From assembly GCA_949775045.1 (NCBI GenBank), contig OX459105.1, positions 11,175,398 to 11,239,397 of the forward strand: a stretch of DNA of 64,000 nucleotides, given 5' to 3'. The DNA is from Metridium senile. Lineage: Eukaryota > Cnidaria > Anthozoa > Actiniaria > Metridiidae. Each line of letters starts with the position of its first letter. Within the stretch, counting starts at the first letter, position 1. A model generated the notes under the pieces. That model did no database searches, was not told where the DNA came from, and saw only the letters and a list, made by a program, of their open reading frames with translations. Position numbers and translations under genes: made by a program. Positions 1-10,380 of the stretch are shown piece after piece.

Positions 1-60
1 CTTCCCGACCCCCCCCCCCCCCCCCCCCCTCCGTCCGACCCTGAATAGTGTTTGTTAGTA
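1..60. repeat. Poly-C tract at window edge
   Basis: A run of about 21 C (9-29) is followed by a CCGTCCGACCCT-like flank. It resembles the subterminal C/G tracts of the MITEs at 18325, 24829, 50655 and 56828, so this is probably the end of such an element cut by the window edge. The other end is not visible. Confidence 0.4.
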
Positions 61-1229
61 TCATGTTAGCAGGGGCGGATCTAAGGGGGTGTCCCTAGTG
101 GTACCGCAATTACCCCTTCTTTAATTAATATACATTACGGGGACTGGGCACGCCATAACACCTTAAGAGCCCTTCATTTGCAATTGGGACGCCCCTGACA
201 CATGTTTGTATCCCCCCCTGATCAGCCAGTCATTGAGAGTGATCACGGACATGATTTGTTACGTCCCCAGTGGTTATTTCACGTACTAAGACGTGGCCTA
301 TGGTTTAGCGTCGTTATCTGAGGAATCTCTACCATGAACTCCAGAGACACTAGAGATAATTTGGCCCCCAATCAACTCTCGGACATCCGGATAGCACCGC
401 GTAAGAAATCACCACAGTCTAGTACGTACTCATGATACTCTTGTAGTACAGTGGTACCTCTTTTAAGCAGTCACCCTCTATATTAGGCAGCCACAATAAA
501 AAGTCCCAAATCTATTCCAATACCTATTCTATACCTCTATTCAGCGGCCAACCTCTATTATTAAAGCGGCCACTTTGGAAAGTCCCGAGGGTAATTCATT
601 TTTCTTCAATTTTTTTTTTTTTTACTTTTTACATTAAACATTTTACATTGAATATTATTCAATATTAAATATCGCAGTTGAAAACACTAAACAAGGCATT
701 AAATATAAGAATATATATATAGTTGTTTACTGCAAGAGAATATGTTATATGTTATATATAGAAAGGTTAATGTGGGGCAACAATACACGTAGAGTTTCGT
801 TTCAAATTCCTGTCTGGCTTTTGTTGACACATGACATTTCGAGAGATAGATGAAATAACTGAATATCTAAATCTGAATGATGCTCTCGATCCGTGATGAT
901 TATATAACATCGAACGGAAAATAGAGATACAATGTGCATGAAAATGAAGAAAAGTAAAGAAAAGAATCATGGAGAAAAAAGTAAAGAAGAAGAAGAAGAA
1001 GAAGAAGAAGAAGAAGAAGAAGAAGAAGAAGAAAAGAAATTAAAAAATAAAGGAAAAAACGAAAATCAAAATAAAACAACGCATAAAAAGCCACGAGCAA
1101 CAACTTTTAAATGCCAACCGGAACTGCCCTAAGAGACCAATAACTGTGCTTAATTAACAACCGATAATTGTGGTTGTTACTATTGCATTATGAAGTACTC
1201 TAAAATGGTCCGTCTGTCCCGCGGGAGAG
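61..1229. other. Non-coding DNA left of the palindrome
   Basis: I recognise no gene here. The stretch is AT-rich, with short T runs near 609-624 and a purine (GAA)n repeat. Short open frames at 767-1132 are low-complexity readings of the GAA repeat and its complement. The last bases before 1230 are the left flank of the ISL2EU copy and do not match the flank on the right side of the palindrome. Confidence 0.6.
985..1033. repeat. (GAA)n microsatellite
   Basis: About sixteen GAA/AGA units in a purine-only strand, a triplet repeat of the type that can form triplex DNA. Confidence 0.9.
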
Positions 1230-1344
1230 TATTCTCGGTGGGCGCGTGACGTCACAAGAATATGCAAATTAGTTCGCCGCCATGCTGGTGTACAGAGGTC
1301 AACTTACTGCTTTAGTAACGCTTGCATTTTGTTTATAAATTATC

Positions 1345-4300
1345 ATGAATTATGACAAAATTGACGACAAAATTGATACAAATGTTGACGAGGATCAGAT
1401 TCCGGTTCTGTCTGATTATTTTAAAGCTTTAGAACCGACTATTAAGAAGAGATATCTTCAAAAAATCTTCATTATTGGCGTCGATCCTGTTACGATACCA
1501 AGTGATCAATGTGAATCGGAATGTCTACCTCCAATTGAATCGATGGATTTGGTTAGCTATTTAGTTCTAACCACAAGTTCCTACACTAAAGATCAGTTTA
1601 AAGCTTTTAAAAGTCTTGAAGCGTACAATCAGATGGTGTCGGGATTTGTAACTGGCGTTCAAGGTTGCATTGTAGCTGATAAATTTGTAGTTATCGCCAA
1701 AGTAAGGCATTCTCAAAGGATGAACGATCCCCTCGTGGATATCTGGATCATAGCTGGGAAAGATGGAGCGATATTGTCTTCGCACTGCCTTGGATGCAAA
1801 GCTGGTCAGTGCGAGGTATGTTCCCATGTGGCATGTGTTTTGTTTTATATTGAAGCTTTCATTCGCATACATGGCAAACTAGCTTGTACACAAGTCAAAT
1901 GTACGTGGCTTCTTCCGACTTTCGTCAAGGAAGTTAGCTATGAAAGAGTGGAAAACATTAACTTTTCTTCAGCTCAAAAGCTCAAAAGAGAGTTGGATGA
2001 TAAAATTGAAAAACTCGGGGATGACTATGATTCAATAAATGAAGTCAACAACGACTCAATGTCAACTGTGAAGTCAAGTGTGCCAACTGAGACTGAAATG
2101 AATGAGTTCTACACTGAACTTAATAAGTGTGAGACTAAGCCTGTGATTCTGTCCTTGATTAAACCCTTTTCTTCTAGCTTTGTAAGTGAAAGTGCTAAGA
2201 TTGAAACAATCACCCAACTTTTTGACAAACAATATCTTGATTATGATTACCCTGATTTACTCACTGCCTGCAATAATGTAAGACTCAATCTAACTGAACA
2301 AGAAATCGACCAAATCGAAAAAGACACTCAACAACAAGCAAAATGTAGGAGCTTCTTCCGTCACAGAGCAGGAAGGATAGGAGCCTCACAAAGTGGAGCT
2401 GCTTGCAAGACTAATCCATATTCTCCCTCCCAATCACTGATCAAATCAACATGTTATCCTGATCTATTCAAGATTTCAAATGATGCTGTTATTCATGGAT
2501 GCAAGTATGAAAAAGAGGCTTTGCTGCATTATGAAAATGAGATGAAAAAGCACCACAAAGATTTTAAAATAACACAGTGTGGGCTTGTTGTTAACAAAGA
2601 GCACCAATTTATCCATGCAACCCCTGATTTCCTTTGCTCGTGCTCTTGTTGTGGAGAAGGGTGTGGGGAAATCAAATGTCCAATATCTATCAAAGAAAAT
2701 AACTTTCATGACTACATTTTGAAAAAGTCTTCATGTCTACAGAAAGTTGATGGTGTCTTCAAATTGAAGAGAGATCATAACTATTATTATCAAGTTCAAC
2801 AGCAGTTGTTTACAGTCAATAGAGGGTATTGCGATTTTATTGTTTATTCTGTTGATGATCAGAAGCAAGGAGCCTTTGTTCAAGAAAGAATTGTGCAAGA
2901 CAAAAAACACTGGGAAACTAATCTACAAATTCTTACCAAGTTTTGGTATACATGTATTTTGCCTGAAGTCCTCGGTCGTTGGTACACCAAAAGGTCTCTT
3001 CCAAAAGTGAATGATACATCAGGTCCAAGCAAAATTTGTTTTTGCAGGATGGATAAAGCTGACACAATTGTTACATGTTCTAACACAGATTGTCCATACT
3101 CAGAATTCCACCTATCATGTTTGTCTATTTCATCTCAGGATGACATACCAGCGAAATGGCTATGTCCTCATTGTCAAAGGCTGCAAAAATTCAAAAGAGG
3201 GAAAATGGCTTCAAGCACATTGTCACAAGTAGTAAGTAAAGCTATGTCTCTACCATCCATATGTGTTTGCAATAAAAAGGCAATAGCAGGAGAAAAGCTA
3301 TTAGAATGTCATTCATCTAAGTGTTTAAGTGGAAGCTATTTTCATCTGGCCTGTTTGAACTACAAACGCTTACCAAACAACAGTCAGACCACATGGAAGT
3401 GTCCTGCATGTAAACAAATTCCATCTAAAAGTAGCTTCTCGATGCCTTCAGCTACTCATATGAGTACTAGACTACCAACAACTACAGCTACTCAGACTAC
3501 TAGACTACCAACAACTACAGCTACTCATATGAGTACTAGACTACCAACACCTACAGCTACTCATATGAGTACTAGACTACCAACACCTACAGCTACTCAT
3601 ATGAGTACTAGACTACCAACACCTACAGCTACTCATATGAGTACTAGACTACCAACACCTACAGCTACTCATATGAGTACTAGACTACCAACACCTACAG
3701 CTACTCATATGAGTACTAGACTACCAACACCTACAGCTACTCATATGAGTACTAGACTACCAACACCTACAGCTACTCATATGAGTACTAGACTACCAAC
3801 ACCTACAGCTACTCAGACTACTAGACTACCAACAACTACAGCTACTCATATGAGTACTAGACTACCAACACCTACAGCTACTCAAGCTATTAGACTACCA
3901 ACAACTACAGCTACTCATATGAGTACTAGACTACCAACACCAACACCTACAGCTACTCAGACTACTAGACTGCCAACAACTACAGCTATTCCTGGTCCTA
4001 GCAAAATCTCAACAATAGATTCCACAACTCCAATCATTACTGGAGTATATAACAGTGATGTATCAAAGAAAAACTCTCAAAAACTCCTTGGTGAACTTAC
4101 TTCCAGTGACTTCGATATCATAGCTTCTCCAAATGAATGGTTAAATTGCTCAATTATACAGCAAGCACATGTACTACTTCAAAAAGTTAACCCATTTATT
4201 GAAGGATTTCAGAGACCAACATTAGGACCAACAAATAATTTTAACATTGTTAAGGGTGAATTTGTACAAATTCTTCATACTGGACATGATCACTGGGTTT

Positions 4301-4608
4301 GTGTCAGTAACATTGGATGCACCCCTGGAATGGTTAACTTATATGACAGTCTGTTTAATGACGTAATTGCAGATGAAATTGAAATACAAGTTGAAAACCT
4401 TATGTTTGACGCATATAAGGGATTGTCATTTATTTCAGTACAACAACAACATAATGGTAGTGATTGTGGTGTATTTTCAATTGCATTTGCTACTTGTTTA
4501 GTCTACGGAATTATGCCAGAAGATGTGGACTTTGTTATTCCACAGATGCGTCCCCACTTGTACAATTGTATCAAGAATGGTGAAATACTTCCTTTCCCAA
4601 CTCTTTAG
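1345..4608 (+). CDS. Transposon protein: SWIM-like zinc cluster, YqaJ nuclease, two PHD fingers, Ulp1-like protease
   Basis: A single 1,087-aa reading frame; the start is the first ATG after the terminal repeat. Domains in order: SWIM-like zinc cluster at about 130-172 (C148, C151, C159-x-H161); YqaJ/lambda-exonuclease-type nuclease at about 330-545, with a GxxxExxAxxxY helix (G385, E389, A392, Y396), P427-D428, the E442-I-K444 catalytic pair and a QxQQQ segment at 483-487; PHD finger 1 (C565, C567, C578, C583, H589, C592, C607, C610); PHD finger 2 (C640, C642, C655, C660, H667, C670, C686, C689); a Thr/Pro-rich 12-residue repeat at about 701-882; and a C48 Ulp1/SENP-like cysteine protease at about 920-1087 with H983, D1001, Q1035 and C1041. 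YqaJ partners are known in ISL2EU elements. Expected roles, by inference, are DNA end processing, chromatin reading through the PHD fingers and SUMO or other ubiquitin-like deconjugation. All key residues are present, so the enzyme domains appear functional. Confidence 0.9.
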   Translation: MNYDKIDDKIDTNVDEDQIPVLSDYFKALEPTIKKRYLQKIFIIGVDPVTIPSDQCESECLPPIESMDLVSYLVLTTSSYTKDQFKAFKSLEAYNQMVSGFVTGVQGCIVADKFVVIAKVRHSQRMNDPLVDIWIIAGKDGAILSSHCLGCKAGQCEVCSHVACVLFYIEAFIRIHGKLACTQVKCTWLLPTFVKEVSYERVENINFSSAQKLKRELDDKIEKLGDDYDSINEVNNDSMSTVKSSVPTETEMNEFYTELNKCETKPVILSLIKPFSSSFVSESAKIETITQLFDKQYLDYDYPDLLTACNNVRLNLTEQEIDQIEKDTQQQAKCRSFFRHRAGRIGASQSGAACKTNPYSPSQSLIKSTCYPDLFKISNDAVIHGCKYEKEALLHYENEMKKHHKDFKITQCGLVVNKEHQFIHATPDFLCSCSCCGEGCGEIKCPISIKENNFHDYILKKSSCLQKVDGVFKLKRDHNYYYQVQQQLFTVNRGYCDFIVYSVDDQKQGAFVQERIVQDKKHWETNLQILTKFWYTCILPEVLGRWYTKRSLPKVNDTSGPSKICFCRMDKADTIVTCSNTDCPYSEFHLSCLSISSQDDIPAKWLCPHCQRLQKFKRGKMASSTLSQVVSKAMSLPSICVCNKKAIAGEKLLECHSSKCLSGSYFHLACLNYKRLPNNSQTTWKCPACKQIPSKSSFSMPSATHMSTRLPTTTATQTTRLPTTTATHMSTRLPTPTATHMSTRLPTPTATHMSTRLPTPTATHMSTRLPTPTATHMSTRLPTPTATHMSTRLPTPTATHMSTRLPTPTATHMSTRLPTPTATQTTRLPTTTATHMSTRLPTPTATQAIRLPTTTATHMSTRLPTPTPTATQTTRLPTTTAIPGPSKISTIDSTTPIITGVYNSDVSKKNSQKLLGELTSSDFDIIASPNEWLNCSIIQQAHVLLQKVNPFIEGFQRPTLGPTNNFNIVKGEFVQILHTGHDHWVCVSNIGCTPGMVNLYDSLFNDVIADEIEIQVENLMFDAYKGLSFISVQQQHNGSDCGVFSIAFATCLVYGIMPEDVDFVIPQMRPHLYNCIKNGEILPFPTL
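3445..3990 (+). repeat. In-frame 36-bp coding minisatellite (Thr/Pro linker)
   Basis: About fifteen units encode a 12-residue motif of the form HMSTRLPTPTAT, with variants such as QTTRLPTTTAT. Eight identical HMSTRLPTPT units are consecutive. The unit length keeps the frame, so the linker between PHD finger 2 and the protease can change length without breaking the gene. The same unit order occurs in the other copy at 10999-11544. Confidence 0.93.
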
Positions 4609-4621
4609 ATTTAATAGTGAC

Positions 4622-4738
4622 TAGAGTGCAAACAATATAACAGAGTGCAAACAATATAACCGTGCAACTTTTGTCCAACTAGCACTATTTTAGACAAAAT
4701 GCTACAATCTTTTGCACAGTTATATTATTTGCACTCTA
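4622..4738. mobile_element. Small foldback MITE-like insert (TAGAGTGC ends) inside the ISL2EU copy
   Basis: TAGAGTGCAAACAATATAAC at the left, where the motif is repeated twice in tandem, is matched by its complement ending GCACTCTA at 4738. The TAGAGTGC/GCACTCTA ends resemble the MITEs at 23273-23564 and 37964-38108. It lies just 3' of the YqaJ-protein stop codon and is mirrored at 10251-10367. It could instead be part of the element's own 3' UTR. Confidence 0.55.
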
Positions 4739-5747
4739 CCATAATTGGATAAACATAAATAGTTGTGCACAATATATGTACTACATAGTAGCACTAAAAT
4801 TATGCTAATTGTATTGTATAAACACTAAAGTGGTTTTCAAAGTAATAATTATCTATTCTATTAAAATTATCAATATATATATTTTTTTGAAATAATGAAC
4901 TTCAATTTTAGTACACTTGAGTCTTGATCACAAATGATGTGTGAAATAATAGTGAGATACATAAGTAAGAGTCAAAAACTTATACAATCATTTGTAATTG
5001 AGGCTTGAGTGAGCAAAGCCTCAAATAAAACTTCCAATACAACAAAGTGTGCCAAAGTTTACAGCTTTATGAATTCATTTGATATGTAGTTGTGTTAGAT
5101 AGTCGTATCACAAAAACAACAATGTGTTTAGGTTCTTCAGGTTTTTATTGGCTTCATAATCATTACACAAGCACTGTAGATAACTGGTTTAAAAGTAGTG
5201 TATAGTAGAATGTAAAAACACTACACAACACTTGTGAAAATGTAAATTTCTTACTTGAAAAACTTTACGTACAAAAATGGTTGTATGGTTCTATAAAATT
5301 AATTTGACAGTGTGAATTTACTGTAAAGCGCTAGCCTTTAATGGATATCAGGTTAGCACAACTAAATAATAAAATAAATATGTTTTTTATCAATTTAGTA
5401 CCATTTTGTTTTTAGTAGTGTACTTTGCAACAAAATTGTTCAAATTAGCACAAACTCCTTTGTCTTGTAATGTGTAATCAACATTACATTGTGCAAATTT
5501 GTACTATTTGTTGAAAGATTTAATTGAAAGCACCAAATCTGATGTATTTCACACGTTATTGTTTGCCTTCTACATGTTGATGTTATGTTAATATTCATCA
5601 AAATAATGTTCATCAATTAAACAGTATGAAAGCATATGATATTGTCACATTTATCAACTACTGCAAATTAATGTTTTCTATGACATAACTGACATAGTAT
5701 CTTTTTTAAATATTCGCTATATACATCATTTATACCGACCATACCAG
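4739..5747. other. AT-rich spacer between the two convergent ISL2EU genes
   Basis: About 1 kb with no credible gene. It separates the 3' ends of the YqaJ-type gene (+) and the transposase gene (-), so both transcripts should terminate here. A segment near 4826 reads AAGTGGTTTTCAAAG, like the end of the MITE at 40949-41064. Confidence 0.6.
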
Positions 5748-7307
5748 TCACTCAAATGGGACAATAGGAGGACAAAGATTCACTAATGCGGAGCACACTC
5801 TGATAATCCTGTCAATCACTGGAACTTGCTCTTTTCCACTCTTTTGAAGAAGGTCAATTGGAAGTATTCCTTGTAGGATGGTGTATTTTCTCCTTAATAA
5901 TCCTATAACCCTCTCAACATGGATTCTGACTGCGGCAATGCCCCTAGTCTTTTCCACGTCATAAGGGCTAAGCTGAGCTTTCCCCTTAGTGAATGCTGGG
6001 ATAACTAATCTGGCTTGCCGCAGACCAACACTTTCACTGATGGTAAAACCTCGGTCAGCCATTACCATATCACCTGGTACCAATTTCTGTAAAAGAGCAC
6101 AATTCTCTGTAAGAAATTTGTCAGATGTGCGTCCCCCCCATGCTTGTGAAACAAATGATATGGTACCCTGAGGGGTGATGCCAATTAACACTTTGATGGT
6201 GTTATGGTGCTTGTAATTTGAAAATGTTTGGGCTCTGGCCAGGTAATTACTCGGCTTGTTGATAAAAACTTCATAGCAATCTATGATGACTGTCGTCCTC
6301 TTGCCAAAGGAATACTGGAAGCACTGTGGCATAGTACTGTGCAAGGATTCTCTATCTGGCCAGTAGATAAGAGGGGAAAGCCTTCCATCCATAATAATCA
6401 TCCAGGCATTAAATATTCTGTTAACAGTTCTCCTTGATATATCAAACCGATATGCCAGGTCTTGCATAAAAACATTGAGTCTGAGTCTTATCAGGACTAG
6501 CACAAATTCTTGAAATTGAGTAAGCCTCTTGCTTTTGTATGTCACATGGGGTGATACATGATTGAATGTTTTTTTCAAAACAGAAAAACAAGGCAATCCA
6601 GTGTAGAATCTCACTCTTTCATCACAATCCCTGTATTCAGTAAAGTACCTTTCGCTGAAACATTCGGGTTGTTTCTGTTGGAACAAGTAATCGAATTCCT
6701 CTGTTTGTGATGCTTTTTCGATAAGTTTAAGGTCTTTTAAGGCTGATGAAAGGTCATCTGTGTTAATGGACGGTGGTTCGAAGTCAATCTCTTGTTCTGA
6801 AGCAGTAGATAAAGATTGATCAATTTCATCAAATGTTTCGCTGAAATCTGCTGTTCCAAAGTTAATATTGGAAACAGTAAGTCCAGGGTCGTTAATTTTT
6901 CTCACTTTTGAGGCGACTTCTTTAGCTTTCAGCCCTAAACTTCGCTTCCTTCTCTCCTTTACACGATCTGCCCTCGCTTTAGTCGCTTCGGCGCTTGAAG
7001 TGTTTGGACTAGTTTTTGAGTGCCCCAAGTTTAAAGAAGGGACCCAGTCAATGTTATGTCTATCCCATAGACTAGCAGCTTTACCGGAGACAAAATGCCG
7101 GCTACAAACACGCTGGGAATCGAGGATTTTGTCAGTCAAGTGTTCACGACTAATGGCGGATATCCATCGTCTTCGACGTTCGATAGAAAGCTCTTCTTCT
7201 AATTCGCCTCTATTTTTGACCACAGCAGGCACTCGAAAAAAAGAAAATTCTTTGTCACGACAAGATCTAGTTGAACAACCAAGAATAATGCAAAAAACCA
7301 TCACCAA
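5748..7307 (-). CDS. ISL2EU transposase (THAP + HTH + DDE_Tnp_4), copy A
   Basis: 519 aa, intact. An N-terminal THAP zinc finger of C2CH type (C6, C11, C68, H71, with P27, W48 and the distal VPSLNL box near 89-94) would bind the element ends. A helix-turn-helix lies at about 258-305. The RNase-H-like catalytic core carries D343 (in IIDCYE), D418 (in MADRGF) and E465 (in HVERVIG), the DDE triad of the DDE_Tnp_4 family. The enzyme should cut and reinsert the element in the nucleus. The ATG lies about 140 bp from the inner terminus. A second Met at residue 3 is an alternative start. The protein is identical to that of copy B. Confidence 0.93.
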   Translation of the reverse strand: MVMVFCIILGCSTRSCRDKEFSFFRVPAVVKNRGELEEELSIERRRRWISAISREHLTDKILDSQRVCSRHFVSGKAASLWDRHNIDWVPSLNLGHSKTSPNTSSAEATKARADRVKERRKRSLGLKAKEVASKVRKINDPGLTVSNINFGTADFSETFDEIDQSLSTASEQEIDFEPPSINTDDLSSALKDLKLIEKASQTEEFDYLFQQKQPECFSERYFTEYRDCDERVRFYTGLPCFSVLKKTFNHVSPHVTYKSKRLTQFQEFVLVLIRLRLNVFMQDLAYRFDISRRTVNRIFNAWMIIMDGRLSPLIYWPDRESLHSTMPQCFQYSFGKRTTVIIDCYEVFINKPSNYLARAQTFSNYKHHNTIKVLIGITPQGTISFVSQAWGGRTSDKFLTENCALLQKLVPGDMVMADRGFTISESVGLRQARLVIPAFTKGKAQLSPYDVEKTRGIAAVRIHVERVIGLLRRKYTILQGILPIDLLQKSGKEQVPVIDRIIRVCSALVNLCPPIVPFE

Positions 7308-7450
7308 TTGAGTTAAAATATCGATTTGTACAGTTCACAACAGTATTCGCTCTGATTCGCTCTACTAAAAATACTCAAAGCTGTACACCAGCATGGTAAC
7401 CAGGCATAGTATTACACAAAACTGATCACGTGAGCGCCCGCCGAGAATTG

Positions 7451-7538
7451 AGTGAGATGCTGTTAATAATATCTTGAATTCTTTTGTGTGACGTAAGGGG
7501 CGGAAGTGAGGGCGTGAGTTGTAAACAAAGTCAATAAC
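7451..7538. other. 88-bp unique spacer at the centre of the palindrome
   Basis: Symmetry about 7494.5 breaks exactly here: 7450/7539 still pair, 7451/7538 do not. The spacer is not self-complementary. Both of its borders are transposon ends with AT at the boundary, so it looks like a piece of original host DNA between two independent insertions rather than a hairpin loop. Confidence 0.8.
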
Positions 7539-7681
7539 CAATTCTCGGCGGGCGCTCACGTGATCAGTTTTGTGTAATACTATGCCTGGTTACCATGCTG
7601 GTGTACAGCTTTGAGTATTTTTAGTAGAGCGAATCAGAGCGAATACTGTTGTGAACTGTACAAATCGATATTTTAACTCAA

Positions 7682-9241
7682 TTGGTGATGGTTTTTTGCA
7701 TTATTCTTGGTTGTTCAACTAGATCTTGTCGTGACAAAGAATTTTCTTTTTTTCGAGTGCCTGCTGTGGTCAAAAATAGAGGCGAATTAGAAGAAGAGCT
7801 TTCTATCGAACGTCGAAGACGATGGATATCCGCCATTAGTCGTGAACACTTGACTGACAAAATCCTCGATTCCCAGCGTGTTTGTAGCCGGCATTTTGTC
7901 TCCGGTAAAGCTGCTAGTCTATGGGATAGACATAACATTGACTGGGTCCCTTCTTTAAACTTGGGGCACTCAAAAACTAGTCCAAACACTTCAAGCGCCG
8001 AAGCGACTAAAGCGAGGGCAGATCGTGTAAAGGAGAGAAGGAAGCGAAGTTTAGGGCTGAAAGCTAAAGAAGTCGCCTCAAAAGTGAGAAAAATTAACGA
8101 CCCTGGACTTACTGTTTCCAATATTAACTTTGGAACAGCAGATTTCAGCGAAACATTTGATGAAATTGATCAATCTTTATCTACTGCTTCAGAACAAGAG
8201 ATTGACTTCGAACCACCGTCCATTAACACAGATGACCTTTCATCAGCCTTAAAAGACCTTAAACTTATCGAAAAAGCATCACAAACAGAGGAATTCGATT
8301 ACTTGTTCCAACAGAAACAACCCGAATGTTTCAGCGAAAGGTACTTTACTGAATACAGGGATTGTGATGAAAGAGTGAGATTCTACACTGGATTGCCTTG
8401 TTTTTCTGTTTTGAAAAAAACATTCAATCATGTATCACCCCATGTGACATACAAAAGCAAGAGGCTTACTCAATTTCAAGAATTTGTGCTAGTCCTGATA
8501 AGACTCAGACTCAATGTTTTTATGCAAGACCTGGCATATCGGTTTGATATATCAAGGAGAACTGTTAACAGAATATTTAATGCCTGGATGATTATTATGG
8601 ATGGAAGGCTTTCCCCTCTTATCTACTGGCCAGATAGAGAATCCTTGCACAGTACTATGCCACAGTGCTTCCAGTATTCCTTTGGCAAGAGGACGACAGT
8701 CATCATAGATTGCTATGAAGTTTTTATCAACAAGCCGAGTAATTACCTGGCCAGAGCCCAAACATTTTCAAATTACAAGCACCATAACACCATCAAAGTG
8801 TTAATTGGCATCACCCCTCAGGGTACCATATCATTTGTTTCACAAGCATGGGGGGGACGCACATCTGACAAATTTCTTACAGAGAATTGTGCTCTTTTAC
8901 AGAAATTGGTACCAGGTGATATGGTAATGGCTGACCGAGGTTTTACCATCAGTGAAAGTGTTGGTCTGCGGCAAGCCAGATTAGTTATCCCAGCATTCAC
9001 TAAGGGGAAAGCTCAGCTTAGCCCTTATGACGTGGAAAAGACTAGGGGCATTGCCGCAGTCAGAATCCATGTTGAGAGGGTTATAGGATTATTAAGGAGA
9101 AAATACACCATCCTACAAGGAATACTTCCAATTGACCTTCTTCAAAAGAGTGGAAAAGAGCAAGTTCCAGTGATTGACAGGATTATCAGAGTGTGCTCCG
9201 CATTAGTGAATCTTTGTCCTCCTATTGTCCCATTTGAGTGA
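7682..9241 (+). CDS. ISL2EU transposase (THAP + HTH + DDE_Tnp_4), copy B
   Basis: 519 aa, identical to the protein encoded at 5748-7307: THAP zinc finger (C6, C11, C68, H71), helix-turn-helix near 258-305, catalytic D343, D418 and E465. It is transcribed away from the palindrome centre and converges on the YqaJ-type gene of the same copy. The two transposase genes are therefore divergent, with their start codons about 375 bp apart across the spacer, so the central region must hold both promoters. Confidence 0.93.
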   Translation: MVMVFCIILGCSTRSCRDKEFSFFRVPAVVKNRGELEEELSIERRRRWISAISREHLTDKILDSQRVCSRHFVSGKAASLWDRHNIDWVPSLNLGHSKTSPNTSSAEATKARADRVKERRKRSLGLKAKEVASKVRKINDPGLTVSNINFGTADFSETFDEIDQSLSTASEQEIDFEPPSINTDDLSSALKDLKLIEKASQTEEFDYLFQQKQPECFSERYFTEYRDCDERVRFYTGLPCFSVLKKTFNHVSPHVTYKSKRLTQFQEFVLVLIRLRLNVFMQDLAYRFDISRRTVNRIFNAWMIIMDGRLSPLIYWPDRESLHSTMPQCFQYSFGKRTTVIIDCYEVFINKPSNYLARAQTFSNYKHHNTIKVLIGITPQGTISFVSQAWGGRTSDKFLTENCALLQKLVPGDMVMADRGFTISESVGLRQARLVIPAFTKGKAQLSPYDVEKTRGIAAVRIHVERVIGLLRRKYTILQGILPIDLLQKSGKEQVPVIDRIIRVCSALVNLCPPIVPFE

Positions 9242-10380
9242 CTGGTATGGTCGGTATAAATGATGTATATAGCGAATATTTAAAAAAGATACTATGTCAG
9301 TTATGTCATAGAAAACATTAATTTGCAGTAGTTGATAAATGTGACAATATCATATGCTTTCATACTGTTTAATTGATGAACATTATTTTGATGAATATTA
9401 ACATAACATCAACATGTAGAAGGCAAACAATAACGTGTGAAATACATCAGATTTGGTGCTTTCAATTAAATCTTTCAACAAATAGTACAAATTTGCACAA
9501 TGTAATGTTGATTACACATTACAAGACAAAGGAGTTTGTGCTAATTTGAACAATTTTGTTGCAAAGTACACTACTAAAAACAAAATGGTACTAAATTGAT
9601 AAAAAACATATTTATTTTATTATTTAGTTGTGCTAACCTGATATCCATTAAAGGCTAGCGCTTTACAGTAAATTCACACTGTCAAATTAATTTTATAGAA
9701 CCATACAACCATTTTTGTACGTAAAGTTTTTCAAGTAAGAAATTTACATTTTCACAAGTGTTGTGTAGTGTTTTTACATTCTACTATACACTACTTTTAA
9801 ACCAGTTATCTACAGTGCTTGTGTAATGATTATGAAGCCAATAAAAACCTGAAGAACCTAAACACATTGTTGTTTTTGTGATACGACTATCTAACACAAC
9901 TACATATCAAATGAATTCATAAAGCTGTAAACTTTGGCACACTTTGTTGTATTGGAAGTTTTATTTGAGGCTTTGCTCACTCAAGCCTCAATTACAAATG
10001 ATTGTATAAGTTTTTGACTCTTACTTATGTATCTCACTATTATTTCACACATCATTTGTGATCAAGACTCAAGTGTACTAAAATTGAAGTTCATTATTTC
10101 AAAAAAATATATATATTGATAATTTTAATAGAATAGATAATTATTACTTTGAAAACCACTTTAGTGTTTATACAATACAATTAGCATAATTTTAGTGCTA
10201 CTATGTAGTACATATATTGTGCACAACTATTTATGTTTATCCAATTATGGTAGAGTGCAAATAATATAACTGTGCAAAAGATTGTAGCATTTTGTCTAAA
10301 ATAGTGCTAGTTGGACAAAAGTTGCACGGTTATATTGTTTGCACTCTGTTATATTGTTTGCACTCTAGTCACTATTAAAT
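9242..10380. other. AT-rich spacer of copy B with mirrored foldback (10251-10367)
   Basis: Mirror image of 4609-5747. No gene seen. It contains the second copy of the TAGAGTGC foldback insert at 10251-10367. Confidence 0.6.

Larger units (their letters stand above)
1230..7450 (+). mobile_element. ISL2EU-type DNA transposon, copy A (left arm of palindrome)
   Basis: This is a 6,221-bp element with two convergent genes: a YqaJ/PHD/Ulp1 protein (+) and a THAP/DDE transposase (-). The terminal repeats are imperfect: ATTCTCGGTGGGCGC at the left end, and CGCCCGCCGAGAAT (complement of ATTCTCGGCGGGCG) at the right end. A second shared block, CATGCTGGTGTACAG, lies about 50 bp inside each end. AT dinucleotides at both borders fit a 2-bp target duplication. 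A DDE_Tnp_4 transposase together with a YqaJ-type second protein is the known hallmark of the eukaryotic ISL2EU superfamily. Both genes are intact, so the copy looks young and possibly autonomous. Every position I compared matches copy B (7539-13759) as its reverse complement. Confidence 0.88.

Noticed and set aside
70..197. CAGGGGCGG...GCCCCTG pair resembling hAT termini
   Set aside because: Only 7 bp match and no 8-bp target duplication is visible, so it is too weak to call.
6868..8121. 147-aa ORFs antisense to both transposase genes
   Set aside because: They mirror the THAP-coding region on the opposite strand; shadows of real genes.
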